From the NCBI GenBank assembly GCA_900230115.1, contig LT907983.1, positions 186,001-250,000 of the forward strand: a stretch of DNA of 64,000 nucleotides. Direction: 5' to 3'. Positions 54,826 to 63,972 of this stretch are shown piece after piece. Origin of the DNA: Spirosomataceae bacterium TFI 002 (GTDB lineage Bacteria; Bacteroidota; Bacteroidia; Cytophagales; Spirosomataceae). The position numbers were made by a program, and so were the translations under genes. How positions within the stretch are numbered: position 1 is the first letter of the stretch; each line of letters begins with the position of its first letter. The notes below the pieces were generated by a model that had not been told where the DNA came from, searched no databases, and saw nothing but the letters and a program-made list of their open reading frames with translations.

Positions 54826-55632
54826 TCAATTAGTAGTAGAGATCAATTCCCAAACTTCACTTTGGGTTAAAGTGCGAGAATCATTCATTATTTTGTTCAT
54901 TCTTTCCCAACTCATTTCTGGATTTACCTTTTCATGTACTTTACGATAGCTTTGCTGATTGTTCATATCAGCCCAAGTGTCGTAAAAATCTACTGTTGTA
55001 AAATCAAATGGTTGGGCTTCTCCACGTGGCATAACTTTTTGGTACATTCCCCAAGCAGACCTTCCTCCATTCTTCATCATTTCTACATGTATTGGTTTAA
55101 TCAGTTTTCTTTCGAAGTTTTCGTATTCTTCATATTTACCATCTTTCACCTTCATATAGTTGACGACCAGATACTTTGCTTGCTTTGTGCTTTTGGGATC
55201 TGCTTGTAAAAAATCCATTCCGTAAAACACACTAGAGGTTGTCAAATCACGTAATGAACCTATCGCCATGGCTTTGGTTGCCATTTCTTTACCAAATACT
55301 TTTTCACCTTCGCTTAATAAATTGCCATACGTATTTTCTAGTTTATTGAAACCTTGAACAGTGGTTACAGTAATAAAATCATAGGCGACATCGGAGCCGC
55401 TCGGGTATTTAACACTATAAAAGCTCCAAGCAGTAATGTAACCTCTCTTGATTCGCTCTTGATGAATTTTCTTCCACAACTCTACTTCCGATTTTACATA
55501 AGCAGCAGCGTTATTGTGTGTGGCTTTCATTGTTTCAACAATAAAAAAAGTGGGTTCAGGATTTTGTGCCTTAAGTGACAATGCAGAAAAGATCAAAAAG
55601 CAAAAAATGGAAATGTTTCTAAAAGTTTTCAT
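54826..55632 (-). CDS. Secreted protein with two dimeric alpha/beta-barrel-like halves
   Basis: The 268-residue protein has a signal peptide (cut after LKAQ). It repeats a similar pattern twice: FFIVETMKATHNNAAAYVKSEVELWKKIHQERIKRGYITAWSFY, and YLVVNYMKVKDGKYEEYENFERKLIKPIHVEMMKNGGRSAWGMYQ. These pairs suggest two ABM/NIPSNAP-like dimeric barrel domains. No catalytic motif is recognised. An AraC-type operator-like double site lies 166-197 bp upstream, and the AraC gene itself is just beyond it in the same direction. Confidence 0.7.
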   Translation of the reverse strand: MKTFRNISIFCFLIFSALSLKAQNPEPTFFIVETMKATHNNAAAYVKSEVELWKKIHQERIKRGYITAWSFYSVKYPSGSDVAYDFITVTTVQGFNKLENTYGNLLSEGEKVFGKEMATKAMAIGSLRDLTTSSVFYGMDFLQADPKSTKQAKYLVVNYMKVKDGKYEEYENFERKLIKPIHVEMMKNGGRSAWGMYQKVMPRGEAQPFDFTTVDFYDTWADMNNQQSYRKVHEKVNPEMSWERMNKIMNDSRTLTQSEVWELISTTN

Positions 55633-55797
55633 CTTAGTTAATTTTTATGGGTAAAAATTTATGACTTATCAAGCATAATTGTCCTACACTGAATTAGAAT
55701 TTATTCACTCCTTAATTGTGGCTGTTTTAAAATAAAGTTGCAGACAATACGATTGACTCTTACAAGTTAAGTACCTTACCATAAGTAACTTTGGCGT

Positions 55798-55829
55798 ATT
55801 GTTTCAATTCCTTGGTATATTGTTCCAAT
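55798..55829. promoter_or_regulatory. Two ATTGTTyCAAT sites 21 bp apart (possible AraC operator)
   Basis: ATTGTTTCAAT at 55798-55808 and ATTGTTCCAAT at 55819-55829 are direct repeats spaced exactly 21 bp (two helical turns). Each half is itself palindromic (ATTG/CAAT). They lie between the AraC gene and its probable target. Binding by that AraC protein is inferred. Confidence 0.55.
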
Positions 55830-55859
55830 ATTTAACGCATCAAACGAAAGCTGCCATGT

Positions 55860-56204
55860 TTATACTGAGAGGCACATTCTTTTTCTAAATTCGCTAGGGC
55901 TATGACCCGAAGCTGCTGTGAAGTATTTACTGAAATTTTGATGACTCGAGAATCCAACTAAATAGGCTATTTCTGAAATCCTCCTATCGGAATTTATCAA
56001 AAAAGTTTTAGCCTGCTCTATGCGTATGTGACGTATGTAAAGGGAAGTAGAGTAGTGTGTGTTTCTTTTTAATATTCGATGAAGGTTAGTTCTACTCAGG
56101 CCAAGTTCTTGACAAATAGCTTTCAAGCCAAAACTTTCATTTTGGAGGTTTTGGACCAACAAGTCGTTAATCTCTTTTACTATTTCTATATCTGAGAGGT
56201 ACAT
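55860..56204 (-). CDS. AraC-type transcriptional regulator (DNA-binding domain only)
   Basis: The 114-residue protein is little more than the AraC DNA-binding domain: first HTH LKAICQELGLSRTNLHRILKR (about 27-47), second HTH ISEIAYLVGFSSHQNFSKYFTAASGHSPSEFRKR (about 76-109). There is no ligand-binding domain, so it may respond through cooperativity or act constitutively. Small stand-alone AraC proteins of this size are common. It precedes the 54826-55632 gene, with the possible operator in between. Confidence 0.88.
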   Translation of the reverse strand: MYLSDIEIVKEINDLLVQNLQNESFGLKAICQELGLSRTNLHRILKRNTHYSTSLYIRHIRIEQAKTFLINSDRRISEIAYLVGFSSHQNFSKYFTAASGHSPSEFRKRMCLSV

Positions 56205-56486
56205 TTACTCCCTATTATACTGGCTATAAATAAGTTAATCAAATACAATATAAATATATCAAGGCTGAAATTGCACTTTGAGGTCGTAATTTTAGGGAGC
56301 GGTATAGTCGTTTATGGCAAGCTTTTAAATATTTTGACATTGATAGAAAGACCGAACATTGATTTATAATGCCATCCATATATTATTTCTTTCGCAAAGG
56401 GCAAAAACCAATTAGATTAGTTCTTTTATTTATCAAACAAATACGATTGTGACATCAAAGACACTAGCATATTTGAATCAGAAAAA

Positions 56487-58007
56487 ATGAATAGACAATC
56501 GCAGTTGTTAGTAGTATTTTTTTGCATTGTAAAATTAACATTACACTTAATTGCCGATAGTAATTCTGGTTTTCAAGGGGATGAGTTATTGCATATTGAA
56601 GCTGGCAATCACCTTGCAATTGCCTATATGGAATTTCCTGCCATTGTTGGTTTTCTTGCTTTCATCCAAAACTTATTCAACTCTACCTCGGTATTTATTC
56701 ATCATATTTTCCCACATCTTGCTTCCCTATTGATCGTCTTTTTTGTAGCAAAAACAACTGCAGAACTTGGCGGAAAAACCCAAGCAATATTTTTGGTGCT
56801 TTTGGCAATTATAATTGCACCTAGTTTTGGGCGGTCTCAGCAACTTTTACAACCTGTTGTATTCAGTCAGCTATTTTGGGTATTAGGGTTTTATCAACTC
56901 GTCCGTTTCGTGAAATACCTTGACAAGAAATCTCTTTGGTACCTTACGCTATTTAGCATTCTTGGTTTTTTCTCCAAATACGACAGCATCTTTTTCCTTT
57001 TTGGACTGAGTTCTTTGCTCCTTTTCGAAAGTACTAGATCTGCACTTTTAAAACACAAGTTTTGGTGGAATATAATCGTGTTTCTGCTTTCTATTACTCC
57101 AATAATTATTTGGCAGTATTTGAATAATTTTCCTGTCCTACAAATGACAAGCAGGCTTTATGAAGCACATTTAAATAAAATAACAAGACTTGAGAACTTA
57201 CAAAACTTACTAATTGGAGTAAATCCAATTAATACCCTGTTACTGGTAATTCCTGCAATTATCTTTCTTATCAGGTCAAAAAACTCTGTGATAGTACGAA
57301 CACTTTCAATAGCCATCGCACTGTCTTACCTCCTACTATTTTACAAAAATGGCAAAGCTTATTATTTCTATCCTATCATCTTAACCGTGCTTCCATTTGG
57401 AGCCGTTTTTTGGGAACAGTTCGTTTTGGTTAAAAAGAAATGGTTAATCTATCCTCTTTCTGTGCTTATGTTATTGGGCGTAGTTCTAATTCCCTTCGGA
57501 ATGCCTGTTTATAGCCTTGACGTATATCTTAAGGACATCTACCCTTACGAGAAAAATGAAGTGGAAGGCGGTAAGTTTGGCGTTAAATACGATGAATATT
57601 ACACCAAGGAGAAATGGCCAACGACCATGAACGAACTGAAAGCTGTTTATGACAACTTGCCTTCAAACGAGAAGAAAGATTGCCTCATTTGGGGCAAACA
57701 TTACGGACAGGCCGGTGCTGTAAATATACTGGGGAGAGCACACGACCTTCCAAGGGCGTTCTCTTACCACGGAAGCTTTTATAATTGGACTCCCACTGGA
57801 GAAATGCCGCATACCATTATTGCACTTAGTTATCAAGTTGGGGACTTTTTCGATCCATATTTTGAAAATGTAACTTTGGTAAAATCAATCTATAATCCCT
57901 ACTCAGAAAACGAAGAAGAACTATACCAACGGATTTATATTTGTACAAATCCAAAGCAAGATTTCGAACAAATGAAAGTGCTTTTTGAGAAGAGGATTTA
58001 TGAATAA
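56487..58007 (+). CDS. GT39-family (PMT/ArnT-like) glycosyltransferase
   Basis: The 506-residue membrane protein has about 11 helices. The first external loop has acidic DELLHIEAG (D32, E33), the catalytic-type motif of lipid-linked-sugar transferases, followed by YMEFPAIVGFL. A C-terminal soluble domain (about 370-506) contains EKKDCLIWGKHYGQAGAVN, as in ArnT-like proteins. The family moves sugars from polyprenyl-phosphate to lipids or proteins outside the membrane. The acceptor is unknown. Confidence 0.83.
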   Translation: MNRQSQLLVVFFCIVKLTLHLIADSNSGFQGDELLHIEAGNHLAIAYMEFPAIVGFLAFIQNLFNSTSVFIHHIFPHLASLLIVFFVAKTTAELGGKTQAIFLVLLAIIIAPSFGRSQQLLQPVVFSQLFWVLGFYQLVRFVKYLDKKSLWYLTLFSILGFFSKYDSIFFLFGLSSLLLFESTRSALLKHKFWWNIIVFLLSITPIIIWQYLNNFPVLQMTSRLYEAHLNKITRLENLQNLLIGVNPINTLLLVIPAIIFLIRSKNSVIVRTLSIAIALSYLLLFYKNGKAYYFYPIILTVLPFGAVFWEQFVLVKKKWLIYPLSVLMLLGVVLIPFGMPVYSLDVYLKDIYPYEKNEVEGGKFGVKYDEYYTKEKWPTTMNELKAVYDNLPSNEKKDCLIWGKHYGQAGAVNILGRAHDLPRAFSYHGSFYNWTPTGEMPHTIIALSYQVGDFFDPYFENVTLVKSIYNPYSENEEELYQRIYICTNPKQDFEQMKVLFEKRIYE

Positions 58008-58138
58008 TTATCAACTTATTCTAATCTACTTATGGAATTCTATGGCAAATTTAAGCTAGTTTGATGCTTCAATATGTAGCTTATATTAAACCTGATTTGG
58101 CCTAAAAGGCAATTGAATAGGAAGTAATTAAAAGATTT

Positions 58139-59128
58139 ATGACCGAAAAGAGTATCTCAAAGACAATCCAGCAGTTTACAACTTCCGTAATTGAAAACAC
58201 TATTGACATATCTGAGGCAGAAAGGAATATCAATGAAATTCATGCCCATTTCCAACAACTCACCGGAATCACTGGATTTGACTTTTCAATTGAAAATTTA
58301 GCTGCAGTTCCTACTGCTAAAGGAAAAGCACTTGGTCTAAACTATGCAGCACAATGCTTACTTGATTTTAAAAGAACAGTTAAGTTTTTAAGGGCGATTG
58401 TAGCAGCGATTTTGAGATGTCAAAAAGAACAACCAGGAAAGACGATAAATATATTTTACGCTGGTTGCGGTCCTTATGCACCATTTGTAACTTTAGTTGC
58501 TCCATTGTTCAACCCCGATGAAATTCAATTTACCCTTCTTGAAATCAATAAGAACTCTGTGGACTCTGCTAAAAAGTTAATCGGTGCATTAAACTTAACA
58601 AAGCACGTAAAAGAAGTCTTTATAGCAGATGCGGTAACATTTAAAGTTCCTAGTCCCAAGGCCTTTCACATCTTAATAAGTGAGACTCTTGATGCCATGT
58701 TGTTTCGAGAGTGCTATGTCCCCATTTTATTCAATTTACTTCCTCAGTTCAATGAAAATGTTATTTTGATTCCTGAGAATGTTATAATTAACTTATCCTT
58801 TTTACCTCTAACCGAAGGTGATGCTGAACTTGGTTTAGGAAGCGTACTTGATGTGCGTGAATCCATTATGGAAAACTCAAATTTAGATGAAATTCCTACC
58901 ATGCTACCTGAAAAAGTAATTGATTTAAAGTCGCATAATTTAAATCAATACGACCGTATTTTACTAGATACCAAGGTTCATGTCCAAGGAGAAATATGGT
59001 TGACAAGAAATGAATCTTCACTTACAATTCCACTTCAGTTGACTTTAGAGCAACCTTTTACGAAAAAAACTATAGCTTTCACCTATGAAATGGAGCCCCA
59101 AATAGAGCTAAAATGTAGGTTTGAATAG
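58139..59128 (+). CDS. PRMT-like SAM-dependent methyltransferase
   Basis: The 329-residue protein has a helical N-terminal part (about 1-95) and then a Rossmann-like methyltransferase core: INIFYAGCGPYAPFVTLVAPL (motif I), FTLLEINKNSVDSAKKL (motif II), and HILISETLDAMLFRECYVPIL. The last block resembles the S-E-x-x-G/D...E double-E loop of protein-arginine methyltransferases. A C-terminal beta-rich half follows (about 225-329). Substrate is not known; a small molecule is also possible. No operon partners. Confidence 0.72.
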   Translation: MTEKSISKTIQQFTTSVIENTIDISEAERNINEIHAHFQQLTGITGFDFSIENLAAVPTAKGKALGLNYAAQCLLDFKRTVKFLRAIVAAILRCQKEQPGKTINIFYAGCGPYAPFVTLVAPLFNPDEIQFTLLEINKNSVDSAKKLIGALNLTKHVKEVFIADAVTFKVPSPKAFHILISETLDAMLFRECYVPILFNLLPQFNENVILIPENVIINLSFLPLTEGDAELGLGSVLDVRESIMENSNLDEIPTMLPEKVIDLKSHNLNQYDRILLDTKVHVQGEIWLTRNESSLTIPLQLTLEQPFTKKTIAFTYEMEPQIELKCRFE

Positions 59129-59292
59129 CAAAGGGATTCATAATGAAACTCAAAGTTTTAACAGCTATGATTGAATTTCTTTAGGAAAAATTACCTTTTG
59201 ATGGCAACGTAAGTAAAAAATAGGCGTCTTTGATTGAGGCAGAATTAATTTCGTGCTTTTAAACATCAAAAACTGCAAACAAAAATAACTTT

Positions 59293-60108
59293 ATGAAATT
59301 TAGATTATCAGTTGCTCTTATTCTCAGTACATTTCTTTTGTCTTGCAACGACAATAACCAATCAAATACAGACCAAAACGCTACTCCTACTTTTCAAAAT
59401 AAAGGTCATGAATTAGTGTATAACATGGTGCAAAAAGTAGGGAATTACACTTCCCTTTGGAACAAAAAAGATGTAGTATATACCTATACTTACGAAACGC
59501 CAGATGGCAAAGCGGATGTTTCAACTGAGAAATACCTTTTTGACGGTGAGTTGTCGTACGGAGCTTATAATAAGCATGAAAGAACATTCCCTGAACTTGA
59601 GGGCCAAATAGAACAAGGCTATGACGGAAGCGAGTTTTGGCTAAGACACGATGGGCAAATCCTCAATGATTCCACAAGAATGAAGAGAGTTGCCTTCAAT
59701 AGACCTACTAATTTCTATTGGTTTGCGATGTTGCCAAAACTTACCGATCCAGGTTTGAATTATGAACACTTAGGAGAACAAATAATTAACGACAATACTT
59801 ACGATGTCGTAAAAGTTACATTTGACTCAAACGAAGAAAAAACAACAGATATTTATCAGCTGTATATAAACAAAAATACCTCCATTGTTGATCAATTCCT
59901 GTTTACAGTAGCGGACTTTGGTGTTATTGAAACGCCATATTTGATGAAGTTGGAATATGAGGAAGTAGACGGAATGATGATTCCAACCACTCGAATCTAT
60001 AAAAAGTCTAATTGGGAGGCTGAAGAAACTGACGAACCATGGATAAAGGTAACTTGGTCAAACATCAAGTTCAATAATGGTCTAACATTAGACGACTTTA
60101 AGAAGTAA
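59293..60108 (+). CDS. DUF6503 family lipoprotein
   Basis: The 271-residue protein has a lipoprotein signal with LLSC (C18). The mature part shows HELVYNMVQKVGNYTSLWNKKDVVYTYTYETPDG, YDGSEFWLRHDGQ, NRPTNFYWFAMLPKL, typical of DUF6503 proteins, which probably form a beta sheet shell that binds a ligand. Function is unknown. A very good terminator follows its stop. Confidence 0.78.
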   Translation: MKFRLSVALILSTFLLSCNDNNQSNTDQNATPTFQNKGHELVYNMVQKVGNYTSLWNKKDVVYTYTYETPDGKADVSTEKYLFDGELSYGAYNKHERTFPELEGQIEQGYDGSEFWLRHDGQILNDSTRMKRVAFNRPTNFYWFAMLPKLTDPGLNYEHLGEQIINDNTYDVVKVTFDSNEEKTTDIYQLYINKNTSIVDQFLFTVADFGVIETPYLMKLEYEEVDGMMIPTTRIYKKSNWEAEETDEPWIKVTWSNIKFNNGLTLDDFKK

Positions 60109-60139
60109 TTTAAACCTAAGGCTGTACTAAAAAATAATG

Positions 60140-60183
60140 AGAGAATCCTTCTGTTTAATATCAGAAGAATTCTCTTTTTTTTT
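60140..60183 (+). terminator. Strong intrinsic terminator
   Basis: A-GAGAAT-c-CTTCTG (60140-60153) pairs with CAGAAG-a-ATTCTC-T around an 8-base loop, followed by a run of T to about 60183. It ends the DUF6503 gene. The remaining space up to 60398 shows no other gene. Confidence 0.88.
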
Positions 60184-60398
60184 GAAAAAACCTATCTTTC
60201 ATCTATTTCAAACCAACCACATAGAAAAGTACCCTAACACACTCAAAAACAGCAATTCACATCATTTTTGTTTTAAAAAAAACCTTTGGAAAAGATATTA
60301 TTCAAGTTATATTTATTCTCTTGTAGGAAGGATAAGCGAATGACCATTTGCTTTAGGATGGCATCACCCAATACTTCGATGTTTATAAACTAACAATC

Positions 60399-61691
60399 AT
60401 GTATATTTTACTCCTCATTGCTTTTATCTTTGGCTACATTTTCATTGCACTTGAACACCCTTTTAAAATTGACAAAGCAGCCTCCGCGGTTCTTACGGGT
60501 GTTATTTGCTGGGCAATTCTCGTTTTAGGACAAGATCAAATATTTCAAACGAGTCCAAGGGAAGGTTTTATTGAAGAAAACATAATTCACCATTTGGGTG
60601 AAATTGCTCAAATCCTATTTTTCTTATTGGCAGCAATGACTATTGTGGAGCTAATAGATACCCACAGAGGATTTGAAGTAATAACCTCTAAAATAAAAAC
60701 CACCAACAGAGTTAAACTACTCTGGATCTTAAGTATTGTAACCTTTATCCTTTCATCTGTTCTCGACAATTTAACCACCTCCATCGTACTCGCTACTTTA
60801 TTAAAGAAACTGGTTAAGAAAAAAGAAGACCTTTGGTTTTTTGGAGGCATTGTAGTCATTGCGGCAAATGCTGGAGGAGCTTGGTCACCTATAGGAGATG
60901 TTACAACGATAATGCTTTGGATTGGTGGTCAAGTAACTGCTTCTAACATTATTACAAGTATTATTATTCCTAGTATTTTCTGCTTGCTTGTACCATTGGT
61001 AATACTTTCTTTTACTAAAAGTGGAAATGTTTCTCAGCCTACCAAAATTGATTCTAACAATCATGAAGTACTCACTAATAAATTTGAATCAAATCTAGTA
61101 CTTTGGTTAGGTATTGCAGGTCTACTATTTGTGCCCATTTTCAAAAACTTCACACATCTACCTCCGTTTATGGGGATGCTTTTCAGCTTAGGGGTTCTTT
61201 GGGTAATCACAGAGTTTATGCACAAGAACAAGCCTGACAAGCACCGCCAAGCATTAACAGTGTCGAGCATCATTCGTCAAGTAGATACCACTAGTATCCT
61301 TTTCTTCTTAGGAATATTACTTGCTGTGGCGGCATTACAAACAGCAGGGCATTTGAGTGATTTTGCAACCATTCTAGATAATAACTTTGGAGATATCTAT
61401 GTCATCAATGTGGTCATAGGTTTACTTTCTTCTATTGTAGACAACGTACCTTTGGTTGCAGGAGCAATGGGAATGTATAGCTTAACTTCATTTCCTCCTG
61501 ACCATATTTTTTGGGAATTATTGGCCTATTGTGCAGGAACTGGTGGAAGTGTATTGATAATAGGCTCGGCCTCTGGAGTAGCAATCATGGGAATTCTTAA
61601 GATTGACTTTATTTGGTATCTCAAAAAAATAAGCTGGCTTGCTCTAGTTGGATATTTTGCAGGAGTCATCGTGCATTACTTACTTAACTAA
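60399..61691 (+). CDS. nhaD: NhaD-type Na+/H+ antiporter
   Basis: The 430-residue membrane protein has about 12 helices. The NhaD marks LDNLTTSIVLATLLKKLVK (charged-residue motif D/N in the ion site) and VIAANAGGAWSPIGDVTTIMLWIGGQV are present, with a second D-N-V-P in SSIVDNVPLVAGAMGMYS near the end. It expels sodium and takes in protons, typical of marine or alkaline-adapted bacteria. Monocistronic; a hairpin follows the stop. Confidence 0.93.
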   Translation: MYILLLIAFIFGYIFIALEHPFKIDKAASAVLTGVICWAILVLGQDQIFQTSPREGFIEENIIHHLGEIAQILFFLLAAMTIVELIDTHRGFEVITSKIKTTNRVKLLWILSIVTFILSSVLDNLTTSIVLATLLKKLVKKKEDLWFFGGIVVIAANAGGAWSPIGDVTTIMLWIGGQVTASNIITSIIIPSIFCLLVPLVILSFTKSGNVSQPTKIDSNNHEVLTNKFESNLVLWLGIAGLLFVPIFKNFTHLPPFMGMLFSLGVLWVITEFMHKNKPDKHRQALTVSSIIRQVDTTSILFFLGILLAVAALQTAGHLSDFATILDNNFGDIYVINVVIGLLSSIVDNVPLVAGAMGMYSLTSFPPDHIFWELLAYCAGTGGSVLIIGSASGVAIMGILKIDFIWYLKKISWLALVGYFAGVIVHYLLN

Positions 61692-61724
61692 ATTCTGACT
61701 TCAAATTTTAAAAGCTGTGTTTCT

Positions 61725-61753
61725 AAATGAGCATTTATTCCAAAAGCTCATTT
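61725..61753 (+). terminator. Hairpin after nhaD
   Basis: AAATGAGC (61725-61732) pairs exactly with GCTCATTT (61746-61753), 33 bp after the nhaD stop. No T-run follows, so it is only a possible terminator. The 299-bp space 61692-61990 holds nothing else that I see; an in-frame extension of the next gene through it is not convincing. Confidence 0.5.
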
Positions 61754-61990
61754 AAATCCTTCCGTAATGTTCATTTATTCGAGCAACTGTCCGCTAACGA
61801 ACATATTTTAGACCTTCCTTTTTTAGCGAAGCAAGAAAGAATACAATTTTATCTCCCTATTTATCAGATAGTTACAATCTATTTTCTACTTTTTGGCACG
61901 GGTTGCCATTACCTTTGGCTTCATTTTCTCATCTATATTGGCAACACCGAAAACATCGGTGGTTATGAAAAACTTATAAAAACAATAATT

Positions 61991-62350
61991 ATGAAAAAAC
62001 TATTTAAAACATTCGCTCTTATCGCTCTTACTTCATTCGCCACTTTTGCAAACGACAACGCAGCATCCAATTTTGAAGTTGGAATGTACAGTATCAATAA
62101 CAGCTCGAAAGTGAGAATATTATTGGAAAAAGATAAAGGAACAAACTTGACAATCAGTTTAAAAAATGAAAAAGGGGAAGTCATCTTCAAGGAGTTTGTC
62201 AACCAAAAAAGCACTAGTTACAATAAGTACTTCAACTTATCGAATTTAGCTGATGGAAAATACACATTTGTGATTGATAATGGTTCTGAAAAAATCATGA
62301 AAGTGGTAGAAACAGAAACAACAACAAACCGCAAGTTAGAAATACTATAA
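61991..62350 (+). CDS. Small secreted protein, sorting-domain-like beta fold
   Basis: From the ATG at 61991 the product has 119 residues (an upstream ATG would add 88 residues lacking any signal sequence and running through a hairpin). A signal peptide ends TFAN. The rest (SKVRILLEKDKGTNLTISLKNEKGEVIFKEFVNQKSTSYNKYFNLSNLADGKYTFVIDNGSEKIMKVVE) looks like a lone T9SS-type C-terminal beta domain or DUF3244-like fold. Function unknown. A shared terminator separates it from the sulfatase. Confidence 0.75.
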   Translation: MKKLFKTFALIALTSFATFANDNAASNFEVGMYSINNSSKVRILLEKDKGTNLTISLKNEKGEVIFKEFVNQKSTSYNKYFNLSNLADGKYTFVIDNGSEKIMKVVETETTTNRKLEIL

Positions 62351-62377
62351 TACAGTTTATTAGGGTTAAATTTTGTA

Positions 62378-62409
62378 CAAAAGCTGCTCTTTGGGCAGCT
62401 TTTGTTTTA
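62378..62409. terminator. Bidirectional intrinsic terminator
   Basis: CAAAAGCTGC (62378-62387) pairs with GCAGCTTTTG (62395-62404) around TCTTTGG. On the plus strand TTTTAT follows; on the minus strand TACAAAATTT follows. It serves both convergent genes and abuts the sulfatase stop. Confidence 0.85.
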
Positions 62410-63972
62410 TGGTTTTGGGAATGCTCTCATATGAGAATACCTCAAATAGCTATCAAAAACCTCCTTATCTGGCCCTACAACTCTAGGGTCATTCGATTTG
62501 TTCAACTCATCAATAAGAGCGGTTTTAAGCAAAGTAAACTGTTGCGAAGTACTTTTATCATTGCTTAAATTGTTCAAACAAGAAGGATCATTTTCAACAT
62601 TGTACATTTCAAATTCAGGTCGCTTCGCCATGGACAAGTTAAAGAAATACGGTTCGTCTTCGTGATGTTCAATTAAATAGGACTTTGTGGGACAATCATC
62701 AATATCTGTGAAGGCTCCATCAGCAATAAATTCTCCCTTATCATTCAGACCATACTTTGGAAACAAATCTCCATTCTCACCGAGTTTCTGTGGTGATCCT
62801 GAAGGCCACCTTTCAGGTTTCATGTTCCAAACTAATAAGTAATCACCTCCCCTCACAGCTCTTTGTGGATATCCCCAATTTTCAAACCTAGATGAAGAAT
62901 GCCTTTCTCTCCCTGAGAATACAAATTGATTCTTTGTTGCATTCTTATTCTGTTTCAATATATCAACAAAGCTTCTACCAGAGATCGGCATCATTTGCTG
63001 AGGTTTACTTTGAGTTAACTCCAAAATTGTGGGAGCAAAATCCGTAAAACCTACCATGTCATTTACAACTCTATTTTGCCCGAAATCTTTTGGATATCGA
63101 ATCGCCAAAGGCACATGAATACCATACTCATATGCATTAGCTTTTGCTCTAGGAAAAGGCTTTCCATTATCGGCAGTAACAATTACGATGGTGTTTTCTA
63201 GTTCTCCTATTTCTTCCAGATATTGTAGCATTTTACCCAAATGTGTATCAAACCACTCTATCTCCACTGCGTAATCTAGTAAATCACCTCTTACCACTTC
63301 ATTATCAGGCAAAAAGTCAGGAACAGTTACGTCTTTCAATTGCTTGTTTGTTCGCTTCCATGAGTCTTTTTCATATACTCTATGTGGCTCGGTTCCTCCA
63401 TACCAAAAGAAAAAAGGCTTTTCTCCTCTCACATTTTCCATGAAATATTGAAAATTGGCAAAGTAATTTACCTTGCCTATTCCACTCGCAGTTCTTGGGT
63501 CATTGTCTTTGGTATATTGAATATTACTGTGCTCAATTCCTCCTGCATCTGAATTTCTCCACTCAGACTCAGAATCATTTTTTGCATACCTAAAAGGCCC
63601 TACTCCTTTGCCAGTTCGTCCAGTTTGATAACCATTTGCTTCCAACTCATCTATATAGGGCACATATTTCTTTAGCCATGAAGACGCATGCTGTCCCGCT
63701 TGTTCATTCTGCCATTGGTGCCTTCCTGTCACCAAAGCACTTCTACTGGGAGCACAACCAGGCGAACCAGCATAACAGTTTGTAAAATAAATTCCCTCAT
63801 TTGCCACTTTGTCAAAGGCTGGTGTATTGACGAAGCTACTTCCCGCCATACTAGTGTGTAACCAAGACTGGTCGTCACTAATTGCAAATAAGATATTGGG
63901 TCTCTTATCTTTCTTTTTTTGAAATGAGAAGAAAAGCACAAAGATCGCAGCCAAAAAGAAGTATTTCTTCAT
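62407..63972 (-). CDS. Secreted sulfatase (S1 family)
   Basis: The 521-residue enzyme has a signal sequence (MKKYFFLAAIFVLFFSF) and the sulfatase core. The metal-binding NILFAISDDQS (D33, D34) and the activation motif C73-A-P-S-R-S-A-L-V-T-G-R are intact; C73 is expected to become formylglycine. Further blocks GKGVGPFRY, WYGGTEPHRVYE and TADNGKPFPRAKANAYEYGIHVP complete the active site. It removes sulfate from a glycan or related ester, probably of algal or animal origin. No maturase gene is in the window. Confidence 0.93.
   Translation of the reverse strand: MKKYFFLAAIFVLFFSFQKKKDKRPNILFAISDDQSWLHTSMAGSSFVNTPAFDKVANEGIYFTNCYAGSPGCAPSRSALVTGRHQWQNEQAGQHASSWLKKYVPYIDELEANGYQTGRTGKGVGPFRYAKNDSESEWRNSDAGGIEHSNIQYTKDNDPRTASGIGKVNYFANFQYFMENVRGEKPFFFWYGGTEPHRVYEKDSWKRTNKQLKDVTVPDFLPDNEVVRGDLLDYAVEIEWFDTHLGKMLQYLEEIGELENTIVIVTADNGKPFPRAKANAYEYGIHVPLAIRYPKDFGQNRVVNDMVGFTDFAPTILELTQSKPQQMMPISGRSFVDILKQNKNATKNQFVFSGRERHSSSRFENWGYPQRAVRGGDYLLVWNMKPERWPSGSPQKLGENGDLFPKYGLNDKGEFIADGAFTDIDDCPTKSYLIEHHEDEPYFFNLSMAKRPEFEMYNVENDPSCLNNLSNDKSTSQQFTLLKTALIDELNKSNDPRVVGPDKEVFDSYLRYSHMRAFPKP

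Noticed and set aside
61727-61990. N-terminal extension of 88 residues for the gene at 61991
   Set aside because: It crosses a perfect hairpin, has no signal peptide, and the internal ATG at 61991 opens a clear signal sequence.
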